DNA from: Apibacter sp. B3706
GTDB taxonomy: Bacteria; Bacteroidota; Bacteroidia; Flavobacteriales; Weeksellaceae
Assembly (NCBI RefSeq): GCF_011082725.1
Contig: NZ_CP049715.1
Location: 186,001 to 250,000, forward strand
Direction: 5' to 3'
Length of the DNA: 64,000 nt
The translations under genes and the position numbers were made by a program. Under the pieces are notes generated by a model that was not told the DNA's origin, did no database searches, and was given only the letters and a program-made list of their open reading frames with translations. Every line of letters starts with the position of its first letter. Within the stretch, counting starts at the first letter, position 1. Shown one piece after another: positions 1 through 8,319 of this stretch.

Positions 1-40
1 ATTATACTTGAAAATATATAAGCTTTTATAAAATATAATA

Positions 41-73
41 AAAAGGCAGATTTAAAAAAATCTGCCTTTTTTA
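41..73. terminator. Intrinsic terminator at the left edge
   Basis: A perfect 10-base inverted repeat (AAAAGGCAGA at 41-50, TCTGCCTTTT at 61-70) with an A-rich loop runs into a T tract. It has A and T runs on both sides, so it could act in either direction. It probably ends a gene lying left of the window and isolates hypX. Confidence 0.8.
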
Positions 74-172
74 TTATCAATTCAGATAATAAGTTTTAAT
101 CGATTATAAACTATTTAATATAATTTAAATTTAAATTATATTAATATTATAAAAATATTTAATTGATTTATA

Positions 173-180
173 TATATTTG
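173..180 (+). promoter_or_regulatory. Promoter -7 element of hypX
   Basis: TATATTTG matches the Bacteroidetes -7 consensus TAnnTTTG, 46 bases before the hypX ATG. No clear -33 TTTG is seen at the usual distance. Confidence 0.45.
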
Positions 181-226
181 TTAGATAAACAAAAATTATA
201 TTTTGAATTAAATAATATTAGAAATC

Positions 227-1927
227 ATGAAGAATACATTAAATATTATCTTGCTTTCGTCAGCCTTTAATGGATTAACTCAAAGAGTCTGGCTTTCATT
301 GAAAGAAGCAGGATATCAGGTTAGTTTTTTACTTTTTACCACAGAGCAAGAGGTTATAGATTCAATCGAAACTGCCCATCCGGACCTTGTTATTTGTCCT
401 TTTTTAAAAGATAGAGTACCTGAAGTTCTTTGGAAAAATGAGACAAGACCTATTATAATTATCCATCCGGGTATTAGAGGAGATAGAGGAGCCTCTTCTT
501 TAGACTGGGCAATTTTAAGAAATTTTGACACATGGGGAGTAACTGCTTTACAAGCCGTAGAAGAAATGGATGCCGGACCCATTTGGGCAAGTCATGAATT
601 TAAAAAACCTGCTTTAATAAGAAAATCAGAGCTCTATAACAATTTTGTAAGTGATGCCGCTATAAAATGTATTTTTGAGGCTATTGATAAATTTATAAAT
701 AAAGAAAAACCCATCCCATTAGATTATAATAACGAAAATGTAAAGGGGAGGCTAGAACCTAATATGAAACAATCGGACCGTCATTTTGAATGGACTAGTT
801 CGGCAAAAGAAATTTTAAATATAGTAAATTCAGCAGAAGGAATTCCGGGAGTATTAGCAGAAATAGAAGGTGAAAAATTTTATATATATGATGCTTATTT
901 GGATCATCGTGAAGGTGAAGCGGGAAAACTTTTAGCCCGCCGTGAAGATGCAGTTTTAATTGGAACAGGAGAAAAAAGCTTATGGATTGGTTCGTTAAAA
1001 AGAGCAGCTAAAGACCAATTGCCCTTTAAACTACCGGCTGTACAAGTTTTAAAAGAAAAAGCAGAAAGTCTAAAAGATTTAACCCTTTCATTGTACAATA
1101 CGGTTTTATCTAATGAGGAATACTGTACAATACATTATTCCCAAAAAGGAAAAATAGGAGAGTTAACCTTTAATTTTTATAATGGTGCTATGAGTACCCA
1201 ACAATGTGAAAGGCTGATAAAAGCTATTCAATTTGCTAAAGAACAGGAAACTAATGTGTTGATAATTAAAGGGGGATATAATGCTTTTTCCAATGGTGTA
1301 CACCTTAATACGATAGAAGCAGCAGAAAATCCGGCAGAAGAGGCCTGGAAAAATATACATGCTATAGACGATGTATGTTTAGAACTTTTAGATACGAAAC
1401 AATGGGTAATTGCCGGTGTGACAGGAAGTGCCGGAGCGGGGGGAGTAATGTTAGCTTTAACAGCTGATTTTGTAGCTGCAAGAGATGGAATAATACTTAA
1501 TCCTCATTATGCCACGATGGGATTATATGGTTCAGAATATTGGACATATACTTTGCCTAAACGGGTAGGAGAGCAACAGGCTAGAAGGTTAACCGAAGAA
1601 TGTTTACCCGTAAGTGTAACCCGAGCATTGGAGATTGGATTAATTGATTCTATAGGTCCCAGAGAAATACACAATTTCAATGAATGGTTATGGGTACAAG
1701 CTAAAAAAGCAGAAGAAGTAAATAAAAAAGCCTCGAAAAAACCTTTTGATTCGGAAAAAGCAGCTGAGTGTAGAAAAAAAGAATTAGAAGAGATGAAAGA
1801 AGATATGCTTTACGACCGAAATTCTTTTTCTGTAAAAAGAAATTGTTTTGTGCTTAAAAAAAGAGCTTGTAATACTCCGGATCGATTGATCGCCAATTGG
1901 GCAAGAGTTAAACAAAATAAGGAATAA
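227..1927 (+). CDS. hypX: HypX-like hydrogenase maturation protein (formyl-THF to CO)
   Basis: This 566-residue protein has two domains. Residues 1-290 resemble a formyl-tetrahydrofolate hydrolase/transferase, with His80 in IIIIHPGIRGDRG and Asp115 in EEMDAGPIW. Residues about 297-510 resemble the enoyl-CoA hydratase (crotonase) fold, with the glycine-rich stretch GVTGSAGAGGVM. That order and length are typical of HypX/HoxX, which in the family makes the CO ligand of [NiFe] hydrogenase from formyl-THF under oxic conditions. The gene stands alone between two terminators and no other hyp or hydrogenase gene is in the window, so its hydrogenase must lie elsewhere. The family assignment is fairly sure; the physiological role is inferred. 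Confidence 0.85.
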   Translation: MKNTLNIILLSSAFNGLTQRVWLSLKEAGYQVSFLLFTTEQEVIDSIETAHPDLVICPFLKDRVPEVLWKNETRPIIIIHPGIRGDRGASSLDWAILRNFDTWGVTALQAVEEMDAGPIWASHEFKKPALIRKSELYNNFVSDAAIKCIFEAIDKFINKEKPIPLDYNNENVKGRLEPNMKQSDRHFEWTSSAKEILNIVNSAEGIPGVLAEIEGEKFYIYDAYLDHREGEAGKLLARREDAVLIGTGEKSLWIGSLKRAAKDQLPFKLPAVQVLKEKAESLKDLTLSLYNTVLSNEEYCTIHYSQKGKIGELTFNFYNGAMSTQQCERLIKAIQFAKEQETNVLIIKGGYNAFSNGVHLNTIEAAENPAEEAWKNIHAIDDVCLELLDTKQWVIAGVTGSAGAGGVMLALTADFVAARDGIILNPHYATMGLYGSEYWTYTLPKRVGEQQARRLTEECLPVSVTRALEIGLIDSIGPREIHNFNEWLWVQAKKAEEVNKKASKKPFDSEKAAECRKKELEEMKEDMLYDRNSFSVKRNCFVLKKRACNTPDRLIANWARVKQNKE

Positions 1928-1930
1928 TAA

Positions 1931-1957
1931 AAAACCATCTCAATTGAGATGGTTTTT
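1931..1957. terminator. Bidirectional terminator between hypX and tRNA-Cys
   Basis: The palindrome AACCATCTCAATTGAGATGGTT has A and T tracts on both flanks. It follows the hypX stop directly and also lies just past the 3' end of the leftward tRNA-Cys, so it can serve both converging transcripts. Confidence 0.85.
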
Positions 1958-1961
1958 ATTG

Positions 1962-2032
1962 AGGCTTCGAGCGGATTCGAACCGCTGTACAAGGTTTTGC
2001 AGACCTCTGCCTAGCCACTCGGCCACGAAGCC
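1962..2032 (-). tRNA. tRNA-Cys (anticodon GCA)
   Basis: On the minus strand a 71-nt cloverleaf is present. The 7-bp acceptor stem pairs GGCTTCG with CGAAGCC, the anticodon loop carries GCA (plus-strand 1998-2000), and the T loop reads GGTTCGAATCC. The CCA end is not encoded. A TAGATTTG promoter element lies just upstream and a terminator just downstream. Confidence 0.95.
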
Positions 2033-2046
2033 GTTTTGTTGGATTG

Positions 2047-2054
2047 CAAATCTA
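2047..2054 (-). promoter_or_regulatory. Promoter -7 element of tRNA-Cys
   Basis: On the minus strand this reads TAGATTTG, matching TAnnTTTG, 15 bases before the mature tRNA 5' end. No good -33 TTTG is seen. Confidence 0.55.
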
Positions 2055-2081
2055 CAATTTTTTTTGAATTAAAATTAAAAT

Positions 2082-2441
2082 CTAATAAAATTTCTTTTTA
2101 AAAGTTACTTTTACCTGATCTAAATTTACATGTAGAGGAGGGTTTACCTTTGCAACAGAGACTTTTATAGCTTTTACCTTTTTACATTGAAATTTAATTT
2201 CTCTTATAATTCGATTGGCAACATGTTCTAAAAGATTAGAACGAATAGCCATTTGATCTTTAACTATTTGTGCAACAATTCCGTAATTAACAGTGTCATT
2301 AAGCTCATCAGATCTTCCGGATTTTTCTAAGTTTAACCATATTGTCACATTAACTATATAAAAAGAACCAATTTTAGCTTCTTCTTCTAAGCATCCATGA
2401 TAGGCGTAAATTTTTATATTTTTTAATTTTATTTTTTGCAT
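2082..2441 (-). CDS. folB: Dihydroneopterin aldolase
   Basis: The enzyme cleaves 7,8-dihydroneopterin to 6-hydroxymethyl-dihydropterin and glycolaldehyde in folate synthesis. At 119 residues it has the usual FolB length. Visible family marks are the N-terminal IYAYHGCLEEE with the conserved Glu (residues 19-21), Tyr53 in VNYG, and the catalytic-type Lys98 in VSVAKVNPP. Its ATG directly follows the metF stop codon, so the two are surely one transcript, and pairing with a folate enzyme fits. I am confident of the assignment. Confidence 0.93.
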   Translation of the reverse strand: MQKIKLKNIKIYAYHGCLEEEAKIGSFYIVNVTIWLNLEKSGRSDELNDTVNYGIVAQIVKDQMAIRSNLLEHVANRIIREIKFQCKKVKAIKVSVAKVNPPLHVNLDQVKVTFKKKFY

Positions 2442-3395
2442 TTAAAAAAGTTGTTTAGCAATTTTTCTTATATTTTCAGATCTTCCCATAGAATAAAAAT
2501 GAAGTACAGGAACTCCTTGCTTCATTAATTCCTTGCATTGACTAACCGTCCATTCTATTCCCACCTCATATACTGCTTTGTTATCCTTACATTTTTCAAC
2601 GGCCATAACTAATTCTTGAGGCATATCTATGTGAAAAATGTTTGGAAGAATGGTGAGATGTTTTTTTATGGATACAGGCTTTATGCCGGGTATGATCGGA
2701 ACAGTAATTCCGACATTTCTACACTTCTTTACAAACTCAAAATATTTAGTATTATCATAAAACAGTTGAGTAACAATGTAATCAGCTCCGGCATCAATTT
2801 TTTGCTTTAAATAATTTAAATCCGTATCTAAATTAGGGCTTTCAAAATGTTTTTCAGGATATCCGGCTATGCCAATACAAAAATCAGTAGCTCCATGAGC
2901 GTATTCTTCATGAAGATATTTACCTGAATTCATGTTTTGAACTTGAGACACCAGTTCATTAGCATATGAATGTCCTTGAGAGTGTGGTTTAAATATACCC
3001 TCACTTTTAATGGGATCTCCTCGTAAAACTAAAATATTATCAATACCTAAAAAATTAAAATCGATAAGAATATTTTCAGTTTCTTCTTTATTAAACCCAC
3101 CACATATTAAATGAGGCACTGCATCAACTTTATACTTTTGTTGAATTGCAGCACATATACCCACTGTACCGGGACGTTTTCTTGTAACAATTTTTTGTAT
3201 CAATCCATTAGGTAACTCTCTATATTCGTATTCTTCTCTATGATAGGTTACATCAATGAAAGGAGGATTAAATTCCATTAAAGGATCAATATTGGAAAAT
3301 ATATTTTGTAAATCTTCTCCTTTTTTAGGCGGGAGTATTTCGAAGGAAAATAAAGTTTTTCCCTTTGCTTTGGAAATATGTTCTGTAACTTTCAT
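2442..3395 (-). CDS. metF: 5,10-methylenetetrahydrofolate reductase
   Basis: This 317-residue flavoprotein reduces methylene-THF to methyl-THF, the methyl donor for methionine synthase. It has the TIM-barrel family marks: FSFEILPPKKGED near the N terminus, VTYHREEY, LVLRGDP, IGIAGYPEKH, GADYIVTQLFYD and PIIPGIKP. It is the first gene of a tight metF-folB pair. Both halves of its partner enzyme MetH are also in this window, at 19.8-20.8 kb and 32.0-34.7 kb, but not adjacent. Confidence 0.95.
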   Translation of the reverse strand: MKVTEHISKAKGKTLFSFEILPPKKGEDLQNIFSNIDPLMEFNPPFIDVTYHREEYEYRELPNGLIQKIVTRKRPGTVGICAAIQQKYKVDAVPHLICGGFNKEETENILIDFNFLGIDNILVLRGDPIKSEGIFKPHSQGHSYANELVSQVQNMNSGKYLHEEYAHGATDFCIGIAGYPEKHFESPNLDTDLNYLKQKIDAGADYIVTQLFYDNTKYFEFVKKCRNVGITVPIIPGIKPVSIKKHLTILPNIFHIDMPQELVMAVEKCKDNKAVYEVGIEWTVSQCKELMKQGVPVLHFYSMGRSENIRKIAKQLF

Positions 3396-3488
3396 ATTAA
3401 TTATTTTTGTTCAAAACAGGCCATTTTATTGGGAGATGAAAAATATTTTTAGTTGTTATTATTATCATTTATAGTTTTTTCATTATAA

Positions 3489-3965
3489 TTATAAAGCACT
3501 TTCATTAAAAGAAAAGGGTAGTAAATCTGCACATTGATTAAATTTAATTACTTTTCCTTTCATACCGGTAAAAAGAAATTCAATAGGCATTTTTTGTCTG
3601 AATTCATATTCAATAAGTACTTGTCTACAGGCTCCACAAGGAGAGACAGGAATGGAACTGTTATCATCTTTTCCGGCAACTACAGCCATTTTTATTATTT
3701 TAGCAGACGGATAATTTGCTATAGTATAAAAAATAGCGGTCCTTTCAGCACATAAACCACTGGGATAAGCGGCATTCTCTTGATTGTTACCTGTTAAGAT
3801 TTTACCATTATCTAATAATAAGGCGGCTCCAACTTTAAAATATGAATAATTGGCATAAGCAGAATTACGGGCTTCTTTAGCCTGATTAATAACTACTAAG
3901 TCTTGGTCGGAAAGATCTTCCCATTGGGAATACTCTTCATATTTTAGATCTAAGACTTTAATCAT
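3489..3965 (-). CDS. cdd: Cytidine deaminase
   Basis: It deaminates cytidine and deoxycytidine to uridine and deoxyuridine in pyrimidine salvage. At 158 residues it is of the short homotetrameric type. The zinc site is clear: Cys72 and the proton-shuttling Glu74 in LCAERTAIF, then Cys110 and Cys113 in SPCGACRQVL. An N-terminal extension of about 25 residues precedes the usual start of the fold. It stands alone between metF and ndk with spacers of about 90-110 bases. Confidence 0.95.
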   Translation of the reverse strand: MIKVLDLKYEEYSQWEDLSDQDLVVINQAKEARNSAYANYSYFKVGAALLLDNGKILTGNNQENAAYPSGLCAERTAIFYTIANYPSAKIIKMAVVAGKDDNSSIPVSPCGACRQVLIEYEFRQKMPIEFLFTGMKGKVIKFNQCADLLPFSFNESAL

Positions 3966-4074
3966 GTTTAATACTTATTATGTGCACCTAAGTTACTAAT
4001 AAATTATAAAAATGGGTAAAATAATTATCCTGTATGATTTATTTGCTAAAACAAAAAAACTATAAAACAGATTT

Positions 4075-4500
4075 TTATAAGAGAGAAAAGATTTCTCTTT
4101 CTGCAAAATGAAAATGAGCTTCAATCGCTGCATTTTCGTCGCTGTCTGATCCATGAATGGCATTTCGTTGTGTGCTTTCAGCATATTTTTTGCGGATAGT
4201 ACCTTCTTCTGCCTGATCGGGATTGGTAGCACCGATTAACTTTCTAAAATTTTCCACAGCATTTTCCTTTTTTAAAACAGCTGCAATTATAGGTCCGGAG
4301 GTCATAAAATTCACTAAGTCTTCAAAAAAAGGTTTGCCTTGATGTACTGAATAGAATCTTTGGGCATCTGCTAAGGTGAGGGAGGTTAGTTTTAAAGCAA
4401 TGATACTAAAACCGGCTTCAGTAATATCTTTTAAAATAGTTCCCGTTAGCCCTTTAGAAACAGCATCGGGTTTTATCATAGTAAGAGTAAAATTGGACAT
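4075..4500 (-). CDS. ndk: Nucleoside diphosphate kinase
   Basis: It transfers the gamma phosphate of ATP to nucleoside diphosphates through a phospho-histidine. The 141-residue length is standard. Seen are the [10 protein letters not shown] start, and RNAIHGSDS with the catalytic His116 and the following SDS loop. The terminator of the upstream aceF operon lies about 60 bases before it, so it has its own transcript. The promoter is not obvious. Confidence 0.96.
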   Translation of the reverse strand: MSNFTLTMIKPDAVSKGLTGTILKDITEAGFSIIALKLTSLTLADAQRFYSVHQGKPFFEDLVNFMTSGPIIAAVLKKENAVENFRKLIGATNPDQAEEGTIRKKYAESTQRNAIHGSDSDENAAIEAHFHFAEREIFSLL

Positions 4501-4552
4501 AAAAATATATATTTAAAAAAGTTAAGATAAGTAATAATAAAATAAAGTTAAA

Positions 4553-4590
4553 AAAAAACACTCAATTCTGTAAAGAATTGAGTGTTTTTT
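4553..4590 (-). terminator. Terminator of the pdhA-aceF operon
   Basis: A long stem (ACACTCAATTCT pairing with AGAATTGAGTGT) flanked by A and T runs lies about 20 bases past the aceF stop codon on the minus strand. Confidence 0.9.
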
Positions 4591-4609
4591 AATTAAATAT
4601 TTTAATCTC

Positions 4610-6235
4610 TTAAGCCAATAATGATACCGGATTTTCAAGATACATTTTAAGAGTTTGTAAAAACTGAGCTCCGGTAGCACCATCTACTACACGGTGATCA
4701 CATGCCAATGATATTTGCATTGTGTTACCAACCACAATTTGTCCGTTTTTAACTACCGGTTTTTGTATGATAGCTCCCACGGATAAAATACATGAATTCG
4801 GTTGATTAATAATAGAATTGAAAGATTCCACTCCAAACATTCCTAAGTTAGAAATAGTGAAAGTAGATCCGTCCATTTCATTAGCTTTTAATTTTTTATC
4901 TCTAGCTCTTCCGGCTAAGTCTTTTACTGCTGATGAAATTTGAGTTAAAGATAAGTAATCGGTGTTTTTAATTACCGGAACTACTAATCCGTCTTCAACT
5001 GCTACGGCAACTCCTACATTTATGTTTCCACGGTGGATAATTTTAGTATCGGACCAAGTACTATTAATTTGTGGATGTTTTCTTAAAGCAATTGCAACGG
5101 CTTTAATTACAATATCGTTAAAAGATACTTTGGTATCAGGAAGGCTATTGATAGCTTTTCTAGCTTCCATAGCATTATCCATATTGATTTCAAATACCAA
5201 ATTGTAATGAGGAGCAGTAAATAAACTGTGGCTAAGACTTTTAGCAATAGCATTTCTCATGGAAGAGTTTGGAGTTTCAGTGTCTACACCCGGAGTTATT
5301 TGCGGAGCAACCGGCGCAGATTTAGCTGAAGAGGAAGTAGCTGTAGTTGTAGAAGCTGTTGGAACAAAATTTTCAACATCTTTTCTAATAATTCTTCCAT
5401 TGTCTCCACTTCCTTTAATTTGATCTAGGCTAATTCCTTTTTCTTTAGCAATTTTCTTTGCTAAAGGAGAAGCGAAAATTTTACCGTTGCCGGATGAAAC
5501 TGTATTAGCTTCAGAAGAAGGTTTAGAGTCATTGGATGCGACAGCTGTCGGCTCAGAAGCAGCAGGTTTAGAAGTTGCAGTAGAAGCAGCAGAGCCTCCG
5601 GCAATAATTCCGCTAACATCCGTACCTGCAGGTCCTACGATAGCCAATAAAGATTCAATTGGAGCAGAATCTCCTTCTTTTACTCCTTGGTATAATAAAA
5701 CACCGCCGTTACCATCGTATTCAAAATCTTGAACCGCTTTATCTGTTTCTATTTCAGCAATAACATCGCCTTCTTTAATGGTATCACCAACCTTAACATT
5801 CCATTTAGAAACTTTACCTTCAGTCATGGTATCACTAAGTCTGGGAACTTTGATAATTTCCACATCTTTAGGGATTTCTACAGAAGCAGAAGGGATAGAA
5901 GTTGTATTCGTATTGCTAGAATCGTTATTAGTTGTTGGTTCAGAAGATGAAGAATTGCTGTTAGCACCTCCAATTAATGCGCTAATGTCTTCCCCTGCTT
6001 TTCCGATAATAGCTAACAGAGAATCCACCGGTGCAGCATCACCTTCTTTAACTCCTTGATATAAAAGGATACCATCATCACCATCATAATCAAAATCCTG
6101 AACAGCTTTATCTGTTTCAATTTCTGCTAAGATATCGCCTTCTTTTACAGGATCTCCTACTTTTAGGTTCCATTTAGATACTTTTCCCTCAGTCATGGTA
6201 TCACTCAGACGAGGCATTTTTATAACTTCAGCCAT
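4610..6235 (-). CDS. aceF: Pyruvate dehydrogenase E2, two-lipoyl dihydrolipoamide acetyltransferase
   Basis: This is the 541-residue core of the pyruvate dehydrogenase complex, which moves acetyl groups from lipoyl arms to CoA. Domains in order: lipoyl domain 1 (Lys43 in ETDKAVQDF), a Ser/Thr/Asn linker, lipoyl domain 2 (Lys166 in the same motif), a second Ala/Ser-rich linker, a peripheral-subunit-binding domain (FASPLAKKIAKEKGI) and a C-terminal catalytic domain with ACDHRVVDGA (His514, Asp518). The two lipoyl domains are nearly the same sequence. It follows pdhA by 22 bases. E1-beta and E3 are not in the window. Confidence 0.95.
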   Translation of the reverse strand: MAEVIKMPRLSDTMTEGKVSKWNLKVGDPVKEGDILAEIETDKAVQDFDYDGDDGILLYQGVKEGDAAPVDSLLAIIGKAGEDISALIGGANSNSSSSEPTTNNDSSNTNTTSIPSASVEIPKDVEIIKVPRLSDTMTEGKVSKWNVKVGDTIKEGDVIAEIETDKAVQDFEYDGNGGVLLYQGVKEGDSAPIESLLAIVGPAGTDVSGIIAGGSAASTATSKPAASEPTAVASNDSKPSSEANTVSSGNGKIFASPLAKKIAKEKGISLDQIKGSGDNGRIIRKDVENFVPTASTTTATSSSAKSAPVAPQITPGVDTETPNSSMRNAIAKSLSHSLFTAPHYNLVFEINMDNAMEARKAINSLPDTKVSFNDIVIKAVAIALRKHPQINSTWSDTKIIHRGNINVGVAVAVEDGLVVPVIKNTDYLSLTQISSAVKDLAGRARDKKLKANEMDGSTFTISNLGMFGVESFNSIINQPNSCILSVGAIIQKPVVKNGQIVVGNTMQISLACDHRVVDGATGAQFLQTLKMYLENPVSLLA

Positions 6236-6257
6236 AATTTGGTTTTGATTCGTGTTT

Positions 6258-7262
6258 TTATTGGTTTTCTAATTTATCTAAAAAAGGATAATTCGGCTCA
6301 GAGTATATATATTTATATAATACGTCATCATCAGCGTAAGGAGCATCTTCTGCAAACTTACCAACTTCATTCATTTCATCCTTTAATCTTTTATCTATTT
6401 CATCTAATTCTTCGATGCTTGCCCAATTATTAGACAAAATTTTATGTTTTACGAATAGAATCGGGTCTTCTTTTTTATGCTCTTCCACTTCTTCTTTCGT
6501 TCTGTAAGGCTCAGCATCAGACATGGAATGTCCTCGGAAACGATACGTTCTAGCCTCAAGGAATGTAGGGCCATCACCTCTTCTTGCTCTTTCAATAGCT
6601 TCGTAAGCTGCTTCTGCAACTGTCTCAGGATTCATTGCATCCACTGGAGCGCATGGCATTTCATACCCTAGTCCTAATTGGTAAATATCCAAATTATTAG
6701 TAGTTCTTTCAACTGATGTACCCATAGCATATTGATTGTTTTCACAAACAAATACTACCGGTAATTTCCAGTTCATAGCCATATTGAAAGTTTCATGTAG
6801 AGTACCTTGTCTTACTGCACCGTCACCCATGTAGCAAATAGTAACCGCGTCGCGTTCAAAATATTTATCTGCGAAGGCTATACCGGCACCTAACGGGATA
6901 TGACCACCTACAATACCATGTCCACCGTAAACATTGTGTTCACGGCTGAAAAGGTGCATAGATCCACCCAATCCTTGAGATGAACCGGTGGCTTTACCGC
7001 ATAATTCAGACATGGCTACTTTAGGATCCAGCCCCATGGCTAATGCATGAGCATGACAACGATAAGAGGTTATAATCTTGTCTTTGGTTATATCCATTGC
7101 ATGAGTAAAACCTGCTGCAATTGCCTCTTGGCCATTATATAAATGCAAAAAACCTCTGATTTTATCTTTTAAATATAGAGAACGAGCTTTGTCCTCAAAT
7201 CTTCTCCACATAGTCATATCCTCAAACCACTTGAGGTATACTTCTTTACTAAATTCTTTCAT
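6258..7262 (-). CDS. pdhA: Pyruvate dehydrogenase E1 component, alpha subunit
   Basis: This 334-residue thiamine-diphosphate subunit decarboxylates pyruvate together with E1-beta. It shows the ThDP/Mg motif MGDGAVRQG followed by ENNQYAMGT, and the RYRFRGHSMSDAEPYR loop with Ser residues of the kind phosphorylated in relatives. I place the start at the ATG at 7262 (MKEFSKEVYL). A GTG at 7280 would also be in frame, but a strong promoter ends at 7282, which would leave almost no leader. It is the first gene of the pdhA-aceF operon; pdhB must lie elsewhere, as in many Flavobacteriia. Confidence 0.95.
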   Translation of the reverse strand: MKEFSKEVYLKWFEDMTMWRRFEDKARSLYLKDKIRGFLHLYNGQEAIAAGFTHAMDITKDKIITSYRCHAHALAMGLDPKVAMSELCGKATGSSQGLGGSMHLFSREHNVYGGHGIVGGHIPLGAGIAFADKYFERDAVTICYMGDGAVRQGTLHETFNMAMNWKLPVVFVCENNQYAMGTSVERTTNNLDIYQLGLGYEMPCAPVDAMNPETVAEAAYEAIERARRGDGPTFLEARTYRFRGHSMSDAEPYRTKEEVEEHKKEDPILFVKHKILSNNWASIEELDEIDKRLKDEMNEVGKFAEDAPYADDDVLYKYIYSEPNYPFLDKLENQ

Positions 7263-7281
7263 CCTTGTACAATTTGACACG

Positions 7282-7313
7282 CAAATTTACATCAAATACT
7301 ATGAACTAACAAA
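7282..7313 (-). promoter_or_regulatory. Promoter of pdhA-aceF
   Basis: On the minus strand TTTG (7313-7310), a 20-base spacer and TAAATTTG (7289-7282) match the Bacteroidetes -33/-7 pattern. It lies 20 bases before the chosen pdhA ATG. Confidence 0.75.
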
Positions 7314-7585
7314 ATTTAGATTTTATAAGTTTAAATACTTATATTATGATTATTTATATTAAATTATTTATAATAGTAATTATTTATTTTTATTTAATGC
7401 TGATTTAATAATTGAGTATGATAATTTATTCATATTATTATTTGTTTTATTTTTATTTAGTAGAAATATTATTTGTCTAATTTTTCAATGCATTAAATTT
7501 TATTTCGATATATATCTGATCATTTAAAAGAATTATTATAGAAGTTATAGTTATGAAAAACTATTCATTAAATAAAATTTAATCA
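7314..7585. other. AT-rich divergent spacer
   Basis: The stretch separates the leftward pdhA promoter from the rightward efflux-operon promoter. It is almost entirely A/T with no ORF of note and no clear hairpin. Operators for the TetR regulator would be expected at its right end, but I see no convincing dyad. Confidence 0.5.
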
Positions 7586-7616
7586 TTTGATTAAATCAAA
7601 AATTTAAATATATTTG
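7586..7616 (+). promoter_or_regulatory. Promoter of the TetR/efflux operon
   Basis: TTTG (7586-7589), a 19-base spacer and TATATTTG (7609-7616) match the Bacteroidetes consensus. It lies 81 bases before the regulator's ATG. Confidence 0.75.
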
Positions 7617-7697
7617 CATTAAAATATATTTAGTGGTATAAAAAATGCAATACGATTGCAATGAATAAATTATAAAATTGGAAATGAAAATCAGGAT

Positions 7698-8309
7698 ATG
7701 GTCAGAGATGTTTCAACAGAGCAAAAAATTAAAGAAGCTGCAAAGCGCGTTTTTCAAAAAAAAGGTTTTGGTTTAACTCGTACCCGAGATATAGCAAAAG
7801 AGGCGGGTATCAATTTGGCTCTGCTAAATTATTATTACAGAAGTAAAGAAAATTTATTTGAAATAGTGATGCAGGAGAGCATAGAAGAAATGTTTTCTTA
7901 TCTGGAACATATAATGAATAATAAGCAAACAACCTTGACCGAGAAAATAGATGCAGGAGTCTTAAGATATATAGAAGGAATGTCCAAAAATTCAAATTTG
8001 CCTCTTTTTTTATTCAGTGAATTACAGGCTAATCCTCAACATCTTTTTGATAGCGTTAAAATTCCTGAAGGTTTTATCCAAGAGACTTATATGTTTAAAC
8101 AGATTAATGAGCAAATAAATAAAGAAAAGTTAAATTTTACAGCTATACATTTTTTTATAAATCTTGTTTCCATGTCTATTTTTCCGATAATAGGGCAACC
8201 CTTTATAAAATATGTAACTAAAATGGATGAAAAAAGTTTTACAGATTTCATCGAACAACGAAAAACTTTAGTTCCAATCTGGTTAAAGTCAATGTTAAAG
8301 CTAGTATAA
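7698..8309 (+). CDS. TetR-family transcriptional regulator
   Basis: This is a 203-residue TetR/AcrR-type repressor. The N-terminal helix-turn-helix spans about residues 8-55 (EQKIKEAAKRVFQKKGF, then TRTRDIAKEAGINLALLNYYY with the typical YYY of the recognition helix). The C-terminal ligand domain is divergent. It is the first gene of a six-gene efflux operon, and the next gene starts 10 bases after its stop. It most likely represses its own operon in response to an exported compound, as CecR does for ybhGFSR in E. coli; the ligand cannot be read from sequence. Confidence 0.9.
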   Translation: MVRDVSTEQKIKEAAKRVFQKKGFGLTRTRDIAKEAGINLALLNYYYRSKENLFEIVMQESIEEMFSYLEHIMNNKQTTLTEKIDAGVLRYIEGMSKNSNLPLFLFSELQANPQHLFDSVKIPEGFIQETYMFKQINEQINKEKLNFTAIHFFINLVSMSIFPIIGQPFIKYVTKMDEKSFTDFIEQRKTLVPIWLKSMLKLV

Positions 8310-8319
8310 TAATGAGATT

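Noticed and set aside
5487-6059. Long open frames on the plus strand opposite aceF
   Set aside because: They are antisense shadows of the repeated Ala/Ser linkers and lipoyl domains of aceF.
7263-7280. GTG start for pdhA at 7280 and TTG start for metH at 34683
   Set aside because: Promoter -7 elements end two and nine bases upstream, leaving almost no leader; ATG codons at 7262 and 34671 give normal N termini.
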